From: Fluviicola sp.
GTDB taxonomy: Bacteria > Bacteroidota > Bacteroidia > Flavobacteriales_D > Crocinitomicaceae
Direction: 5' to 3'
Length of the DNA: 64,000 nt
Assembly: GCA_017983675.1 (NCBI GenBank)
Contig: JAGOAZ010000008.1
Coordinates: 54,494 to 118,493, forward strand
Of this stretch, positions 36,245 through 46,700 are shown piece after piece. The position numbers and the translations under genes are program-made. The stretch's first letter is position 1; every line of letters starts with the position of its first letter. The notes under the pieces were generated by a model. That model saw only the letters and a program-made list of their open reading frames with translations, searched no databases and was not told where the DNA came from.

Positions 36245-36274
36245 CAAATATACAAAACTTTTGTTGACTATCAA
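36245..36274 (-). promoter_or_regulatory. Promoter of rimP-nusA-infB
   Basis: TATATTTG (36245-36252) matches the -7 consensus and TTG (36272-36274) lies 19 nt upstream, the preferred spacing in Bacteroidota. It predicts a transcript start near 36238-36241. Confidence 0.65.
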
Positions 36275-36337
36275 GTTTTTGGATTAATTTGTTTAAACAA
36301 GCGCGTAATTGTACTTTCGCTTTTCAAAATAAACGAC

Positions 36338-37189
36338 ATGGATTTTATTCGCATTCAAGGTTTCAATTACTCAGCAATTATTCAATTAAAAGGTGCTGAA
36401 TTAACACATTTATCTTCTCGCGATGGGCAAAACTTGCTTTGGAAAGTAGATGAGGCTTTTTGGAATCGTTGCGCACCGAATCTTTTCCCAATTGTAGGGA
36501 AACTGAAAAACGATAGTTATGTATGGAATGGTCAATCATACCAAATGAAACAACATGGCTTTGCGCGTGATGCTGTTTTTTCCATTAGTGCACAATCTGA
36601 AAACAAGGTTTCTTTGCAGTTAACTGCAAATGAAGCAACAAAAGAACAATTTCCGTTTGATTTTCAATTAACCATTAGTTTTGAATGTTCAGAAAATGGG
36701 TTAGTTATTCAACATACGATATTAAACAATGGACAGTCTCGTCTGCCATTCTCATTAGGAGGTCATCCAGGATTTCAGTTAAATGATTCATTAAATAATT
36801 ACAAACTGGTCTTTCCAAGAGCTTTTTCTGCAAATAGATGGTTGATAGAAAACGGCCTTTACACAGGAGCATATGAAGAAATGAAGATTGACAAAGAACT
36901 TCCATTAAACATCGAGTTATTCGAATCTGATGCAATCGTATTCAAACGTCCGCCTTTTCAATCAGTCGATTTAGTTCACATTACTTCCGGAAATGTCGTT
37001 CGTTTATCCTGTGAAAATTGGGATGCTGTTGGTTTTTGGACTAAAAAGGACGCTCCGTTTTTTTGCATTGAACCATGGTGGGGTTGGGCTGACAAAACAG
37101 ATCAATCTGGAAATTTACTGGAAAAAGAAGGCTTATATTGGCTGGAAAAAGGCGCACACAAAATTCTCGAATATATTATTTCCGCATAA
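36338..37189 (+). CDS. Aldose 1-epimerase-family protein (LacX-like)
   Basis: The start is set at the ATG at 36338 (MDFIRIQGF), since the longer frame from 36239 runs through the rimP promoter. The 283-residue protein has the galactose-mutarotase beta-sandwich pattern, including LSLGGHPGFQL-type His (about 145) and the C-terminal FCIEPWWGWAD segment with the conserved Glu. Members convert alpha and beta forms of aldoses or act on phosphorylated hexoses. The substrate here is unknown. It converges with purD. Confidence 0.88.
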   Translation: MDFIRIQGFNYSAIIQLKGAELTHLSSRDGQNLLWKVDEAFWNRCAPNLFPIVGKLKNDSYVWNGQSYQMKQHGFARDAVFSISAQSENKVSLQLTANEATKEQFPFDFQLTISFECSENGLVIQHTILNNGQSRLPFSLGGHPGFQLNDSLNNYKLVFPRAFSANRWLIENGLYTGAYEEMKIDKELPLNIELFESDAIVFKRPPFQSVDLVHITSGNVVRLSCENWDAVGFWTKKDAPFFCIEPWWGWADKTDQSGNLLEKEGLYWLEKGAHKILEYIISA

Positions 37190-37190
37190 A

Positions 37191-37220
37191 AAAAGCCGCC
37201 TTGAATTCAAGACGGCTTTT
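37191..37220. terminator. Bidirectional terminator between the epimerase gene and purD
   Basis: AAAAGCCG and CGGCTTTT form the base, with one mismatch and an inner CTTGAATTCAAG palindrome. The A and T runs on each side suit both converging genes. Confidence 0.9.
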
Positions 37221-37237
37221 ACAGTAATTATTTTATG

Positions 37238-38512
37238 TTAGACAACATCAAAACCGATGTCTTTTCTGTAATTTGCTTGATCAAATTGGATTTTTTCAAT
37301 CGATTTATATGATCTTTCCAATGCACTTTCTAAATTTTTCCCGTAAGAAGTAACCGCTAAAACACGTCCGCCATTTGAAAGCACTACTGGGCCATCACTT
37401 GCAGTGCCAGCATGAAAAACAATACTTTCTGTAACGTTATTGATTCCTTGTATCACCTTGCCTTTTTCATACGATTCTGGATATCCCCCAGCAACCATCA
37501 TAACTGTACAAGCGCTTCGTTCTTCAAATTGAACATCACATTCAGACAAGGTGTTTGTTGCAACTCCTTCTAATAAATCTATTAAATCAGAACGCAATCT
37601 TGGCATCACAACTTCCGTTTCAGGATCCCCCATTCTGCAGTTATATTCAATAACAAACGGTTCTCCTTTTACATTGATTAATCCAAAGAAAATGAATCCT
37701 TTGTACAAAATATTGTCTTGTTTTAGTCCTTTTATTGTAGGGATAATGATTTGATTTTCAATCTTATCCATGTATGTTTTGTCACAAAAAGGAACGGGAG
37801 AAACAGCGCCCATACCGCCAGTGTTCAGTCCAGTATCTCCTTCGCCAATGCGTTTGTAATCTTTTGCTTCTGGTAATATCTTATAAGAATCGCCATCTGT
37901 CATTACGAATACAGAACATTCAATTCCTGTTAAAAACTGTTCAATAACAACACGTGAACTTGCTTCGCCAAATTTTGCATCAGCTAACATGTTTTTTAAT
38001 TCCGCTTTAGCTTCCGCTAATTCTGTTAAAATCAACACTCCTTTACCAGCGGCAAGTCCGTCTGCTTTTAACACATACGGCGCTTTCATCCCTTCTAAAA
38101 ACGCATATCCTTTTTCTAAGGTGTCTTTCGTGAAAGTTGCGTATTTAGCTGTGGGAATATTGTGACGCATCATGAATGCTTTTGCAAAGTCTTTACTTCC
38201 TTCTAATTGCGCAGCCTCTTTTGATGGTCCAATAACTGGAATTGATTTGATTTGTTCGTCTGCTAAAAAGAAATCATGGATTCCTAACACTAGCGGATCT
38301 TCCGGACCAACAACAACCATCGAAATGCTTTCTTGTAAAACAAATGCTTTGATTGCTTGAAAATCAGTTGCAGACATATCTACATTTGTTCCGTGCAAAC
38401 GTGTTCCTGCATTTCCAGGTGCAATAAATAATTGCTCTAAGTGCGAACTTTGTGCGATTTTCCATGCCATTGCATGCTCGCGGCCACCTGAGCCTAATAA
38501 AAGAATGCGCAT
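37238..38512 (-). CDS. purD: Phosphoribosylamine-glycine ligase
   Basis: Second enzyme of purine synthesis, joining glycine to phosphoribosylamine with ATP. The 424-residue ATP-grasp protein has LLLGSGGREHAMAWK at the N-terminus, the LKADGLAAGKGV ATP-grasp loop (about 145) and the metal-binding EYNCRMGDPETE motif (about 285). It follows purQ by 2 bp and is probably co-transcribed with it. Confidence 0.98.
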   Translation of the reverse strand: MRILLLGSGGREHAMAWKIAQSSHLEQLFIAPGNAGTRLHGTNVDMSATDFQAIKAFVLQESISMVVVGPEDPLVLGIHDFFLADEQIKSIPVIGPSKEAAQLEGSKDFAKAFMMRHNIPTAKYATFTKDTLEKGYAFLEGMKAPYVLKADGLAAGKGVLILTELAEAKAELKNMLADAKFGEASSRVVIEQFLTGIECSVFVMTDGDSYKILPEAKDYKRIGEGDTGLNTGGMGAVSPVPFCDKTYMDKIENQIIIPTIKGLKQDNILYKGFIFFGLINVKGEPFVIEYNCRMGDPETEVVMPRLRSDLIDLLEGVATNTLSECDVQFEERSACTVMMVAGGYPESYEKGKVIQGINNVTESIVFHAGTASDGPVVLSNGGRVLAVTSYGKNLESALERSYKSIEKIQFDQANYRKDIGFDVV

Positions 38513-38514
38513 GG

Positions 38515-39201
38515 TTAGCAGAATTTCAATAGTGATTCGAAGAAACGTTTCCCATCTTGATTCGCCAAATTAGCATCAGCAGCGCGTTCAGGGTGTGGCA
38601 TCATTCCAAATACATTTCTTTGTTTGTTGCAAATTCCTGCAATATTTAATAACGACCCATTTGGATTAAACTCATCAGCTACTTCTCCATTTTCAGAAGC
38701 GTATTTGAACAAGATTTGGTCATTATCAACAATTGACTTCATTGTCTCTTCGGGCGCATAAAAACGACCTTCACCGTGAGCAATAGGAATCTTATATGCT
38801 TTTTCTAAATCAAGACCTTTTGTAATTGCTGTTTCTGATGTAACTGGTTTTAAGTAAACATTTTTACAAATGAACTTTTGTGTGTTATTATGCAATAACG
38901 CACCTTCCAATAATCCTGACTCAGTTAAGATTTGAAATCCATTACAAATTCCCATCACATAACCACCTTTGTTCGCGTGATTAATGACTTCACCCATAAT
39001 TGGTGATAATTTTGCAATGGCGCCAGAACGCAAATAATCCCCGTAAGAAAATCCTCCAGGTAATACAACAAAATCAACACCTTTTAAATCAGTGTCTTTG
39101 TGCCATAAACGTTCTACTTTTTGTCCCATGATATTATCCAAGACATATGCCATGTCTTCATCACAATTGGAACCAGGAAAGGTAACTACACCAAACTTCA
39201 T
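38515..39201 (-). CDS. purQ: Phosphoribosylformylglycinamidine synthase glutaminase subunit
   Basis: Supplies ammonia from glutamine to FGAM synthase. The 228-residue class I glutaminase has the nucleophile motif GICNGFQIL (Cys near 87) and the His/Glu pair in MMPHPERAAD (about 206). A separate PurQ implies a multi-subunit PurLQS complex instead of the single large PurL found in many other bacteria. The other subunits are not in this window. A -7 box (TAACTTTG, 39249-39256) precedes it. Confidence 0.95.
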   Translation of the reverse strand: MKFGVVTFPGSNCDEDMAYVLDNIMGQKVERLWHKDTDLKGVDFVVLPGGFSYGDYLRSGAIAKLSPIMGEVINHANKGGYVMGICNGFQILTESGLLEGALLHNNTQKFICKNVYLKPVTSETAITKGLDLEKAYKIPIAHGEGRFYAPEETMKSIVDNDQILFKYASENGEVADEFNPNGSLLNIAGICNKQRNVFGMMPHPERAADANLANQDGKRFFESLLKFC

Positions 39202-39248
39202 CGATCTTTATTTTCGACACAAAATACGTGTCATTATTTGAATGTTGA

Positions 39249-39256
39249 CAAAGTTA
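39249..39256 (-). promoter_or_regulatory. -7 box upstream of purQ-purD
   Basis: TAACTTTG fits TAnnTTTG exactly and lies about 48 nt before the purQ ATG. The nearest TTG is 15 nt upstream, shorter than usual. A small hairpin GACAC/GTGTC (39216-39232) lies in the predicted leader. Confidence 0.4.
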
Positions 39257-39265
39257 GTCAATCGT

Positions 39266-40243
39266 TTACAACAACCACTGCGAATGAAGGAAAAATTTAA
39301 CAACAGCTAATAAAAAAGTGGCATAAAAAAACCATGTTGCAACTTCCTTCCAAAACTTGTGTATAAAGGCGAAAGTAAAGAAAAAAGAGAGAGGAATAAA
39401 CACTAAATTAAACCAGTCTAGTTGTTGATAAAAAATTAAATCTGTGATGCCTAGAACAACCGCTCCTACTAAAATCCACAACAAGGCACTATTCAATTTT
39501 TTAAATCGAACGGTACTTTTAATCAAACGTACTCGAATTCCAATAATACTCAATATGAACAAGAAAAAGATTGCTAAGCCAGAAGAATAATATAAAATCG
39601 TTTCATATTGAACTGATTCAGCTGTCAACTTCAATACATTTAAATTTATTGAATGACCCGAAAACCACCAAAACATTAAGCCATTAAAAATTGGGAAGGC
39701 TGCACCTATTAACAGCATAACCCATTCTTTTAGAAAAAACGATTTTAATGCCCACAAAGCAAACGATAAAAAAAGAAGTAAAATAGCAGATTGAGGAAGA
39801 ACGACCACGCCTAATCCAGCAAAAAAAGCAGCATTAAATGCTTGTTTTCTATTGTCCTCATTTGGGCGCATCTGATACAAAATACGCAGTACTTGTACCC
39901 AACAAAAATGAACGATTAATAATGCGTCAAATTGATAAAAAGAGAAACTAAAGGACATCAAAACAACATAAAACAACGCAGGGGCGTAGGTGTTCCGATC
40001 TAAAAACTCGTGTTCATTAAACAAACGATTCAATTGTAAAGCATTCAAGCCGACGACAAAAGCAGCTGGAATTCCTGTCCACCAATCATTAAAGAGTGCT
40101 GTTTTCCCTAATAATCCCAACGATATTTCATGAAATGTTTGGTGAAAATGAAAATATACATTTAAAAGTTGAAATAAAGCAATGATTGGAATTAAAAAAA
40201 TTAACACCAATGGCTGATTACTCAAAAACAATCTCAATATCAT
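39266..40243 (-). CDS. Polytopic membrane protein, DUF6427-like
   Basis: A 325-residue inner-membrane protein with about nine hydrophobic segments and the N-terminal SNQPLVLIFLIPIIALFQ. It resembles the Bacteroidota DUF6427 family, found near purine and T9SS genes. It has no recognisable catalytic motif. It lies on the same strand as purQ-purD but 64 bp away, after the GNAT gene. Confidence 0.7.
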   Translation of the reverse strand: MILRLFLSNQPLVLIFLIPIIALFQLLNVYFHFHQTFHEISLGLLGKTALFNDWWTGIPAAFVVGLNALQLNRLFNEHEFLDRNTYAPALFYVVLMSFSFSFYQFDALLIVHFCWVQVLRILYQMRPNEDNRKQAFNAAFFAGLGVVVLPQSAILLLFLSFALWALKSFFLKEWVMLLIGAAFPIFNGLMFWWFSGHSINLNVLKLTAESVQYETILYYSSGLAIFFLFILSIIGIRVRLIKSTVRFKKLNSALLWILVGAVVLGITDLIFYQQLDWFNLVFIPLSFFFTFAFIHKFWKEVATWFFYATFLLAVVKFFLHSQWLL

Positions 40244-40280
40244 AATGCGAATTTAGTGCTTTCTGCAATTTAAAACTGCA

Positions 40281-40721
40281 TTAAAAGAATAATCGACCAT
40301 TTACCCATTCATCATCAAGCAATGCTCCTTGTTTTTTATAAAATTCAAGTGCTGGTTCATTCCAAGCTAATACTTGCCAATCCATTCGTTTTACTTTACT
40401 CTTTTTGGCGATTGAAACAATGTGGTCAAAAAGTTGATTCCCGATTCCATGTTGACGTAATCTTGGTTGAACGAATAAATCTTCTAAATACAAACACTGT
40501 CCTTTCCACGTAGAATAGGCAAAATAATACAAAGCAAAACCAACGATTTCTCCCTTCAATTCTGCAACAATTGCATGACAAATCTTTTTCTCAAATAAAT
40601 CATTGTGCAAATTAGCAGCTGTATTGATGACTTCATTTGGTGCTTTTTCATAGTCGGCCAAAGCATGGATTAATTCCATTATTTTCACTTCATCACCGCT
40701 TTGTGCTGATCGAATTTCCAT
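40281..40721 (-). CDS. GNAT acetyltransferase, SSAT-like
   Basis: A 146-residue N-acetyltransferase. It carries the LYLEDLFVQPRLRQHGIGNQL acetyl-CoA motif (V/I-x-P-x-R-x-x-G-I-G, about 83) and a YSTWKGQCLYLEDLF segment like diamine (spermidine/spermine or thialysine) N-acetyltransferases. A WQVLAWNEPALEFYKKQGA region closes the fold. It starts 1 bp after the sprA stop, so it is probably co-transcribed with sprA. Confidence 0.9.
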   Translation of the reverse strand: MEIRSAQSGDEVKIMELIHALADYEKAPNEVINTAANLHNDLFEKKICHAIVAELKGEIVGFALYYFAYSTWKGQCLYLEDLFVQPRLRQHGIGNQLFDHIVSIAKKSKVKRMDWQVLAWNEPALEFYKKQGALLDDEWVNGRLFF

Positions 40722-40722
40722 C

Positions 40723-43700
40723 TTACAAACCGCCTAAATTGAAGCGTAATTTAAACCCTGTGCTTAAATTCCCTGTTGGGTAAGACGTCCCGATTTTTGG
40801 TGTTGTGATCACTTGGTCGTAATAAAATTGCAAGGTCAAATTCGTGCCTAAATTATAATCCAATGATGTTTTGATGGAAACAACTTTTTGACCAGCAGTT
40901 GCTTGATTAGTCCCTTCAATTACACGTCGAATTACAGTAATGTTATCTCGGAAGGTAAAATCAAAACGGAAGTTTAACGGATTTTCAACTTTTCGGTTAT
41001 TGATCTTGAATGGGAAACGAACTTTAGCAAACTTATAGCCTGTACCAATCACTATTTCATTACCAAGTACTTCCGTTAACTGATTGTTGTTTAATGATAA
41101 TGTGGATGACCGGTCACGTTTGATTTCAAACTTAGTAATCAAACCTTGATTCTTAATTGTCCAAGTTGCATCTAAACCAATCAACGGAGAGAAACGTTCT
41201 GAAATAGTAATGTTCTGAACATTGTTGAACGAAATAAAGTCATCGTTCAAATCGCGTGCTGTTGCATGACCATTTGCATCTGTAACAGCATTTAAATTAG
41301 ACATTACTCCTGACAAGTTAACCGAAGAAGAATATCCGTGACGCACCACAAAATTCTTCACATATTTCTTCATGAACTCGAATTTTGATAATCCATTATA
41401 ATTAACTGTCCAATTTGGTAAAGGACCAGCTTTGAATGGATTTATAGACCGTTCATTTACTTGTTTATTAGTAAATGCAGATAAGAACGAGCCGATAAGC
41501 ACTTCTTGTTGTGTTTGTCCATATCCGTTAGCATATCCATTGATGATACCAATAGAATTTGCATTTTGTGCGCCTAAATATGCTGAAACATCTTTTGTGT
41601 GATTTCTCAAATAATTGAAGTTCGCTGAGTTATAATTGTCTTTACTCGACAACTTCTCGAAGGCACTTCCGATTGATATCGTTGAATAGGTTACAGATGA
41701 TGTTTGCATCAAACTTTGCGATTCAAAAACCTGAGTCAACGGATTGTATCGGAAAAAATCACTCGTGTTTTGTGTTAGTGTTTTATTCATCGATAAATCT
41801 ATCGTGAAATCTTTGAACGGTTCTAACGTTGCGCGGGCATTAAATATCTGATTATGTGTCAACGAATGTTGGCGATTAATCGCAGGATTTGTTGTAAGCC
41901 AACCATTATCCGCAGCAGTTCGTGCAAAGTTATATCCAGTTTGTTGTCCAGAAACCGTATACGATTGCTGTCCAAATAAAAACCCTCCTAAGCCTTGACT
42001 GAAATTTGGATTGTAACCCAAGAAGCTTGTTTCTTGATTGTACCCAGGTAATAATGTTCCATCCGTTTGAGCATAGGTTGCAGAAACCGTTCTAACAGAC
42101 ATTACTAATCGACCTAGGAAACCAACAACTGGGTTCAACTTTTTCTCCAAACGTTCTTTTCGTTTTTGTTCCCGATCGAATTGACGTTTTTTTCTTTCCC
42201 ATTGACGCAATTCTTTTTTGGTCATTTCCTCAATAGGTTTCGGTGGTTTTAATTCTGCTTTTGGTTTCGGTTTCGCATCCCCTTTAGGTTTGTCTTCTTG
42301 TTTGGAATCAGTGCCTGTTTTTGAATCTGCTGCTTTCGCACGTCCACTTTTTCCATCACCATTGATCTTCTTCAGTAACGGAACTTTGTTATACAAATTC
42401 GTGAAATTCATTTGTAACTGAGCATTCACTGTTCTGCTATTTTGCATGACATTTCCATACGATTCTTGTCCTAGTGGTGCGCGTTGCCAATTATATGTCC
42501 CTGCATATTTTACGTTTCCTGTTACCCAATTAACAATTGGAATTTTATCAAACGGAACATTATACGATAATGAATAATCGTGCGTATAATCCATTGTTTT
42601 ACCAAGTGTACGCATTTGATTCCAAACAGTATCTCTGAAAATTCGGTAACTTTCAGGATCGTTCTTTCTGTCAACAGCTCCATTACCTTCATCAAATATT
42701 GCACGGGAATTCGCATTAAACGTTGTTTTTAAATTCTTCGTGAAATCCCACCCAATTTTATATGTTCTGTTCCAATTGAAGTTTTTCACATAAACTGGAG
42801 TGAACTCAAACGTCGAATTTGTATCAATTGTATTTCTAACTTGTCGTTCGTTATAATTTCGCATTACATCATTCGTAAACGCGATCGTTTTTGGTGTTAA
42901 CGATAAATTCATGTCACGCACAATTGCCCACCAAGGAGAATTTTGCATGAATTTTACTTTTTTGAACGGTTCTAAAGGTTTATTCGAGAAAGTATAAGCG
43001 TATGCTAGATTTCCTTTCCACGTTTTTACACGGTCGTATTTCGTGTTAAAATCCCTGTGGAAATTCTCCCCGTATGAATAGCCTGCTGTCCAATTTGAAA
43101 TACTATATACATGCGCTTTTTTACCAGCACCCAATTCTTTTCGCACACCTTGGAAATTGTATGATCGTCTTTCAGTGAAATCTTGAGCAATTCGCGCAAC
43201 GCTTCTTCTCGAATCACTATCGTATTCGTTCAAGCGAATATCTGGATTGAATGGATCATATTCAGGATTGACAACTCCCAACGAGTAGCCGTAAAAGAAT
43301 GGTACCGTCACTTTTGCACGCGAGCCAAAAAACTGACCTAATTGAACAGTTGATTGGAAATCAAAACCAATTTTCTGATTACGCTGACGTTCTTGAACTC
43401 TACTATCTACTGCTCCCCAATTGACACCTGAATAGTTACCAGACATGGTTACATTTGCGAAATCGGCTGCTTGTAATTGCATTTGAGCAACGGCTGCAGA
43501 ACCTCCATCATCCACAAAATCAGATAAGCGTAACTCGTTTAACCAAACTTGAGCACATTTCGCTAACCCATCATCATTCCATGGTGTTTGTGTCGATTTA
43601 CTTGGATTACGAACACCTATCATTATCGTTCGGATTCCTTGTAAGTTTGGACTTCCTTTCACTTTTATACGGCGATCAGGATTGGCTGGATCTGGAATAA

Positions 43701-46700
43701 AATATTCTACATTCGTCGTTACATTAGAACCTGTTTGACCTATTAATTGATTGCGTTTCATTTTTAGATTTAATAAATCTTGAAACACAATTTCCATATT
43801 ATTTGCTTCAGGCCAAACAGCTTCTGGCGATGATGCCGTATGTTGTGTCAAATACAAAGGCATCTCGTATTCGTAATAATTATCCGTAAAATCAGTTCCC
43901 AAACGTACAAATACCGTTAGGTCTTTATCTGACATTGAATTTTTCACGATTTCTTCACCGTGAACAAACATTTTCAACTTTTTGTACGTACGCACATCAA
44001 ATTGTACATTGCGGTATGCTGCACGCGCATCGCCATCTTGTAAACCACAAACATCTAAGGTTAGTGATTGCTCATTCATTTGACGTTGAACAGGTTGTGA
44101 TGGGTCAATTTCACGCGTAATTCCAGGTGGGATTTGATAACCGATAGGCAATTTCTCTGCGTTTTCTTCAAAGTTAATTGCGCCAATATTAAACGTGGTT
44201 AAATTAGGATCTACTTGAATATTTTCTCCTGGCTGCGTTAAATCAAGTAAGTATTGACGCCATTCCCCTCGAATGAATTCTAATTTAGCAAAGCGCAACA
44301 ACACTTCTTCATCGAATCCCTTTAAATACATTCGCATGAAACGAATTGATCGGAAATCACGGATGCCATTGACAGCTTTTTCTGGTGTGCGAACAGGAAT
44401 TTTAAATTGATACCATTTTTCAACTTTTGTTGATCCTTCCGGTTGAAAAGTTACAACTGACGTAATGAAATTTTTACCGACCGCCATTTCTTGTGGAGTC
44501 AAACTAACTTTGTATTGGAAATAAGCCTCCGATTCACTTAAATTATTATCCGAATTAATGTCTTCGTTATCTGGTAATTGATTAGCTCGGGTTGCATATT
44601 TATCTGCATTTAATGTGTCGGCAACTTCTTGCGGAGCAGAGTTACCCTGCAATCCATTGTATTTTTTGTAGCGTTGTAAGATGTTAAGCTCTTGTTGGTC
44701 ATATACATCATCCCGATAAAAATTATAATCATCTGATGATGGATCGGAAATCATTCGTGCTTTTGCAGCAGCAGATAAATTGCTGTTTTGCACCCAAGCT
44801 ACATATTGCGCGTAAGCGGTTTTTTCTTCATCATTCGTGTATCCATCCAATCCAACATCTTGTTTCACTAGTGAAGTTGGCTCTAAATCAAACGCATTTA
44901 CAACGATTTGCTGATCGGCAACTTGCGCCCAAGGAGTAAAATCTACTGGATAATTTGCCCCTGCAAAAGGTGGAATTCCACTTTCAATACTTTTACGTGA
45001 ATCCGCTAATACATCTTCTGAAATATTTCCAAGGTTAAAATACAAATCGCCACCGGTATGCGTACTGTTTGGATTTTGCGCTTCCGCGTCAGCGTTAAAC
45101 GGATCTAATAACCAAAACTGAATGTACTCAACATTTGCTTGCTCAAAATCATTGGTTGATAACGAACGTTGAATCCCTCCCCAACGGTCACGCGGATTAG
45201 AAAAAAGCCCATCTTGATCGACACCAGTTGTGTCGTAATTATACATTCCTCTTTCCGAAGGATAATAAGCAACCTCTAAAATTGGAAGGATTGGAATTGC
45301 ACCATAAGTTAACTGAGTATTTGGAAAAACATCTGTTTGCGAAACCAAGCGCATACGACTATCCGATAACATTTCAGGGTTGTCTAGTATGTGTTGTGGC
45401 GTGAATCCATTTGATGCGTAGAATAAGTTGTCTATCGTGTACCAAGCAATTCTGGCACGCTTGTAACCATTCGCCAGCGTTTTCAATTCACCCTCTGGGA
45501 ATAAACTGTTTTGACCTTGTGGTGTTGCAGCAATTTTCCACGCATTTTGAGTACGTAAATCGATTGTACTTTGACTTCCTTCAAAATCATCAACATACGA
45601 AATTCCTGCTTTCGAAATCGCTTTAGGTGTCCCAGGAATCAAATGAGCAAATTCACCTTTAAAAGTAATAAACGACTTTTCTTTCGTAGAAATAACTGGA
45701 AGTAAATCAACTAATTTCGTCACAATTGGTAGCTCTGATCTGAAATTTACATCAAAACCTATGACATTGTTTTTATAAGGTTCTGAACCGATATCAACTT
45801 TTTGAGTAACCGGTCGCTCCATCATGCGCAACCATGTTGCTCCTACATTAAAATCTTTATTAAAGCGGTAATTAAGGTGTGTTCCAAGCATTGATTTAGC
45901 CTGAAAACCAAATACCGAATTGCTTTCAATGGAAATTTTTATCGGTGTATTGGATTCTAAAATTCCACTGTTTAATATTTTGACACGTCCTAAATTATAA
46001 TCGACTGTGTAATCAACTCCTTCCATCAAAGCAATACCCCCTGCAGTTACTTTTACAGCACCTTCTGGAACATTTAATGCATTCAAAGGAATGTCTGATG
46101 AAACGGAAGATTGGTATTCACCTTTGATAACAAAGCGATTTTTTGCAGGGATTTGTTGTGCAGCCGTTTTAGTCGAATCGTACAATTCAGTATAAGCAGT
46201 GCGATCAATAATCAAATCAGGCACACCTGCTGTTTGCATTTTTGTTTTTAACGTTTGACCAAAAGGTTCAATAGTAGAAAAGAAAACACGTCCGTTCTTT
46301 GTATTGATTGTCCCCCCTGTTTCAGCACGTTGACCATTATATATTACCGGTACAAAATCAAAGGTTCCATCAGAGAACGCTTGATTATTCACATTGTATC
46401 GATCCATGTCCAGGATCGTAATCAATTGGTCTGTCCCCAATAAGTCATTCGGAAAAATTGGTGCTAAAACACTGGTGTTTGGATCATTGTAAAAAACATT
46501 TAATCGGAAACCGTTCTTATCCACTTGGTAGGCACCCATTGAATAAACGTTTTTCATCATCAAATCCCAAATTTTCAAAGTTGGATTGGTGATTGTTGGT
46601 TTTATCAATTTCAGAATCAATGCATCTTGACCACTGATTCCATCGGTAGAAAATTCACCAACTTGATACGTTGTTCCACGGTAAGTATATTCGTAAGCAA

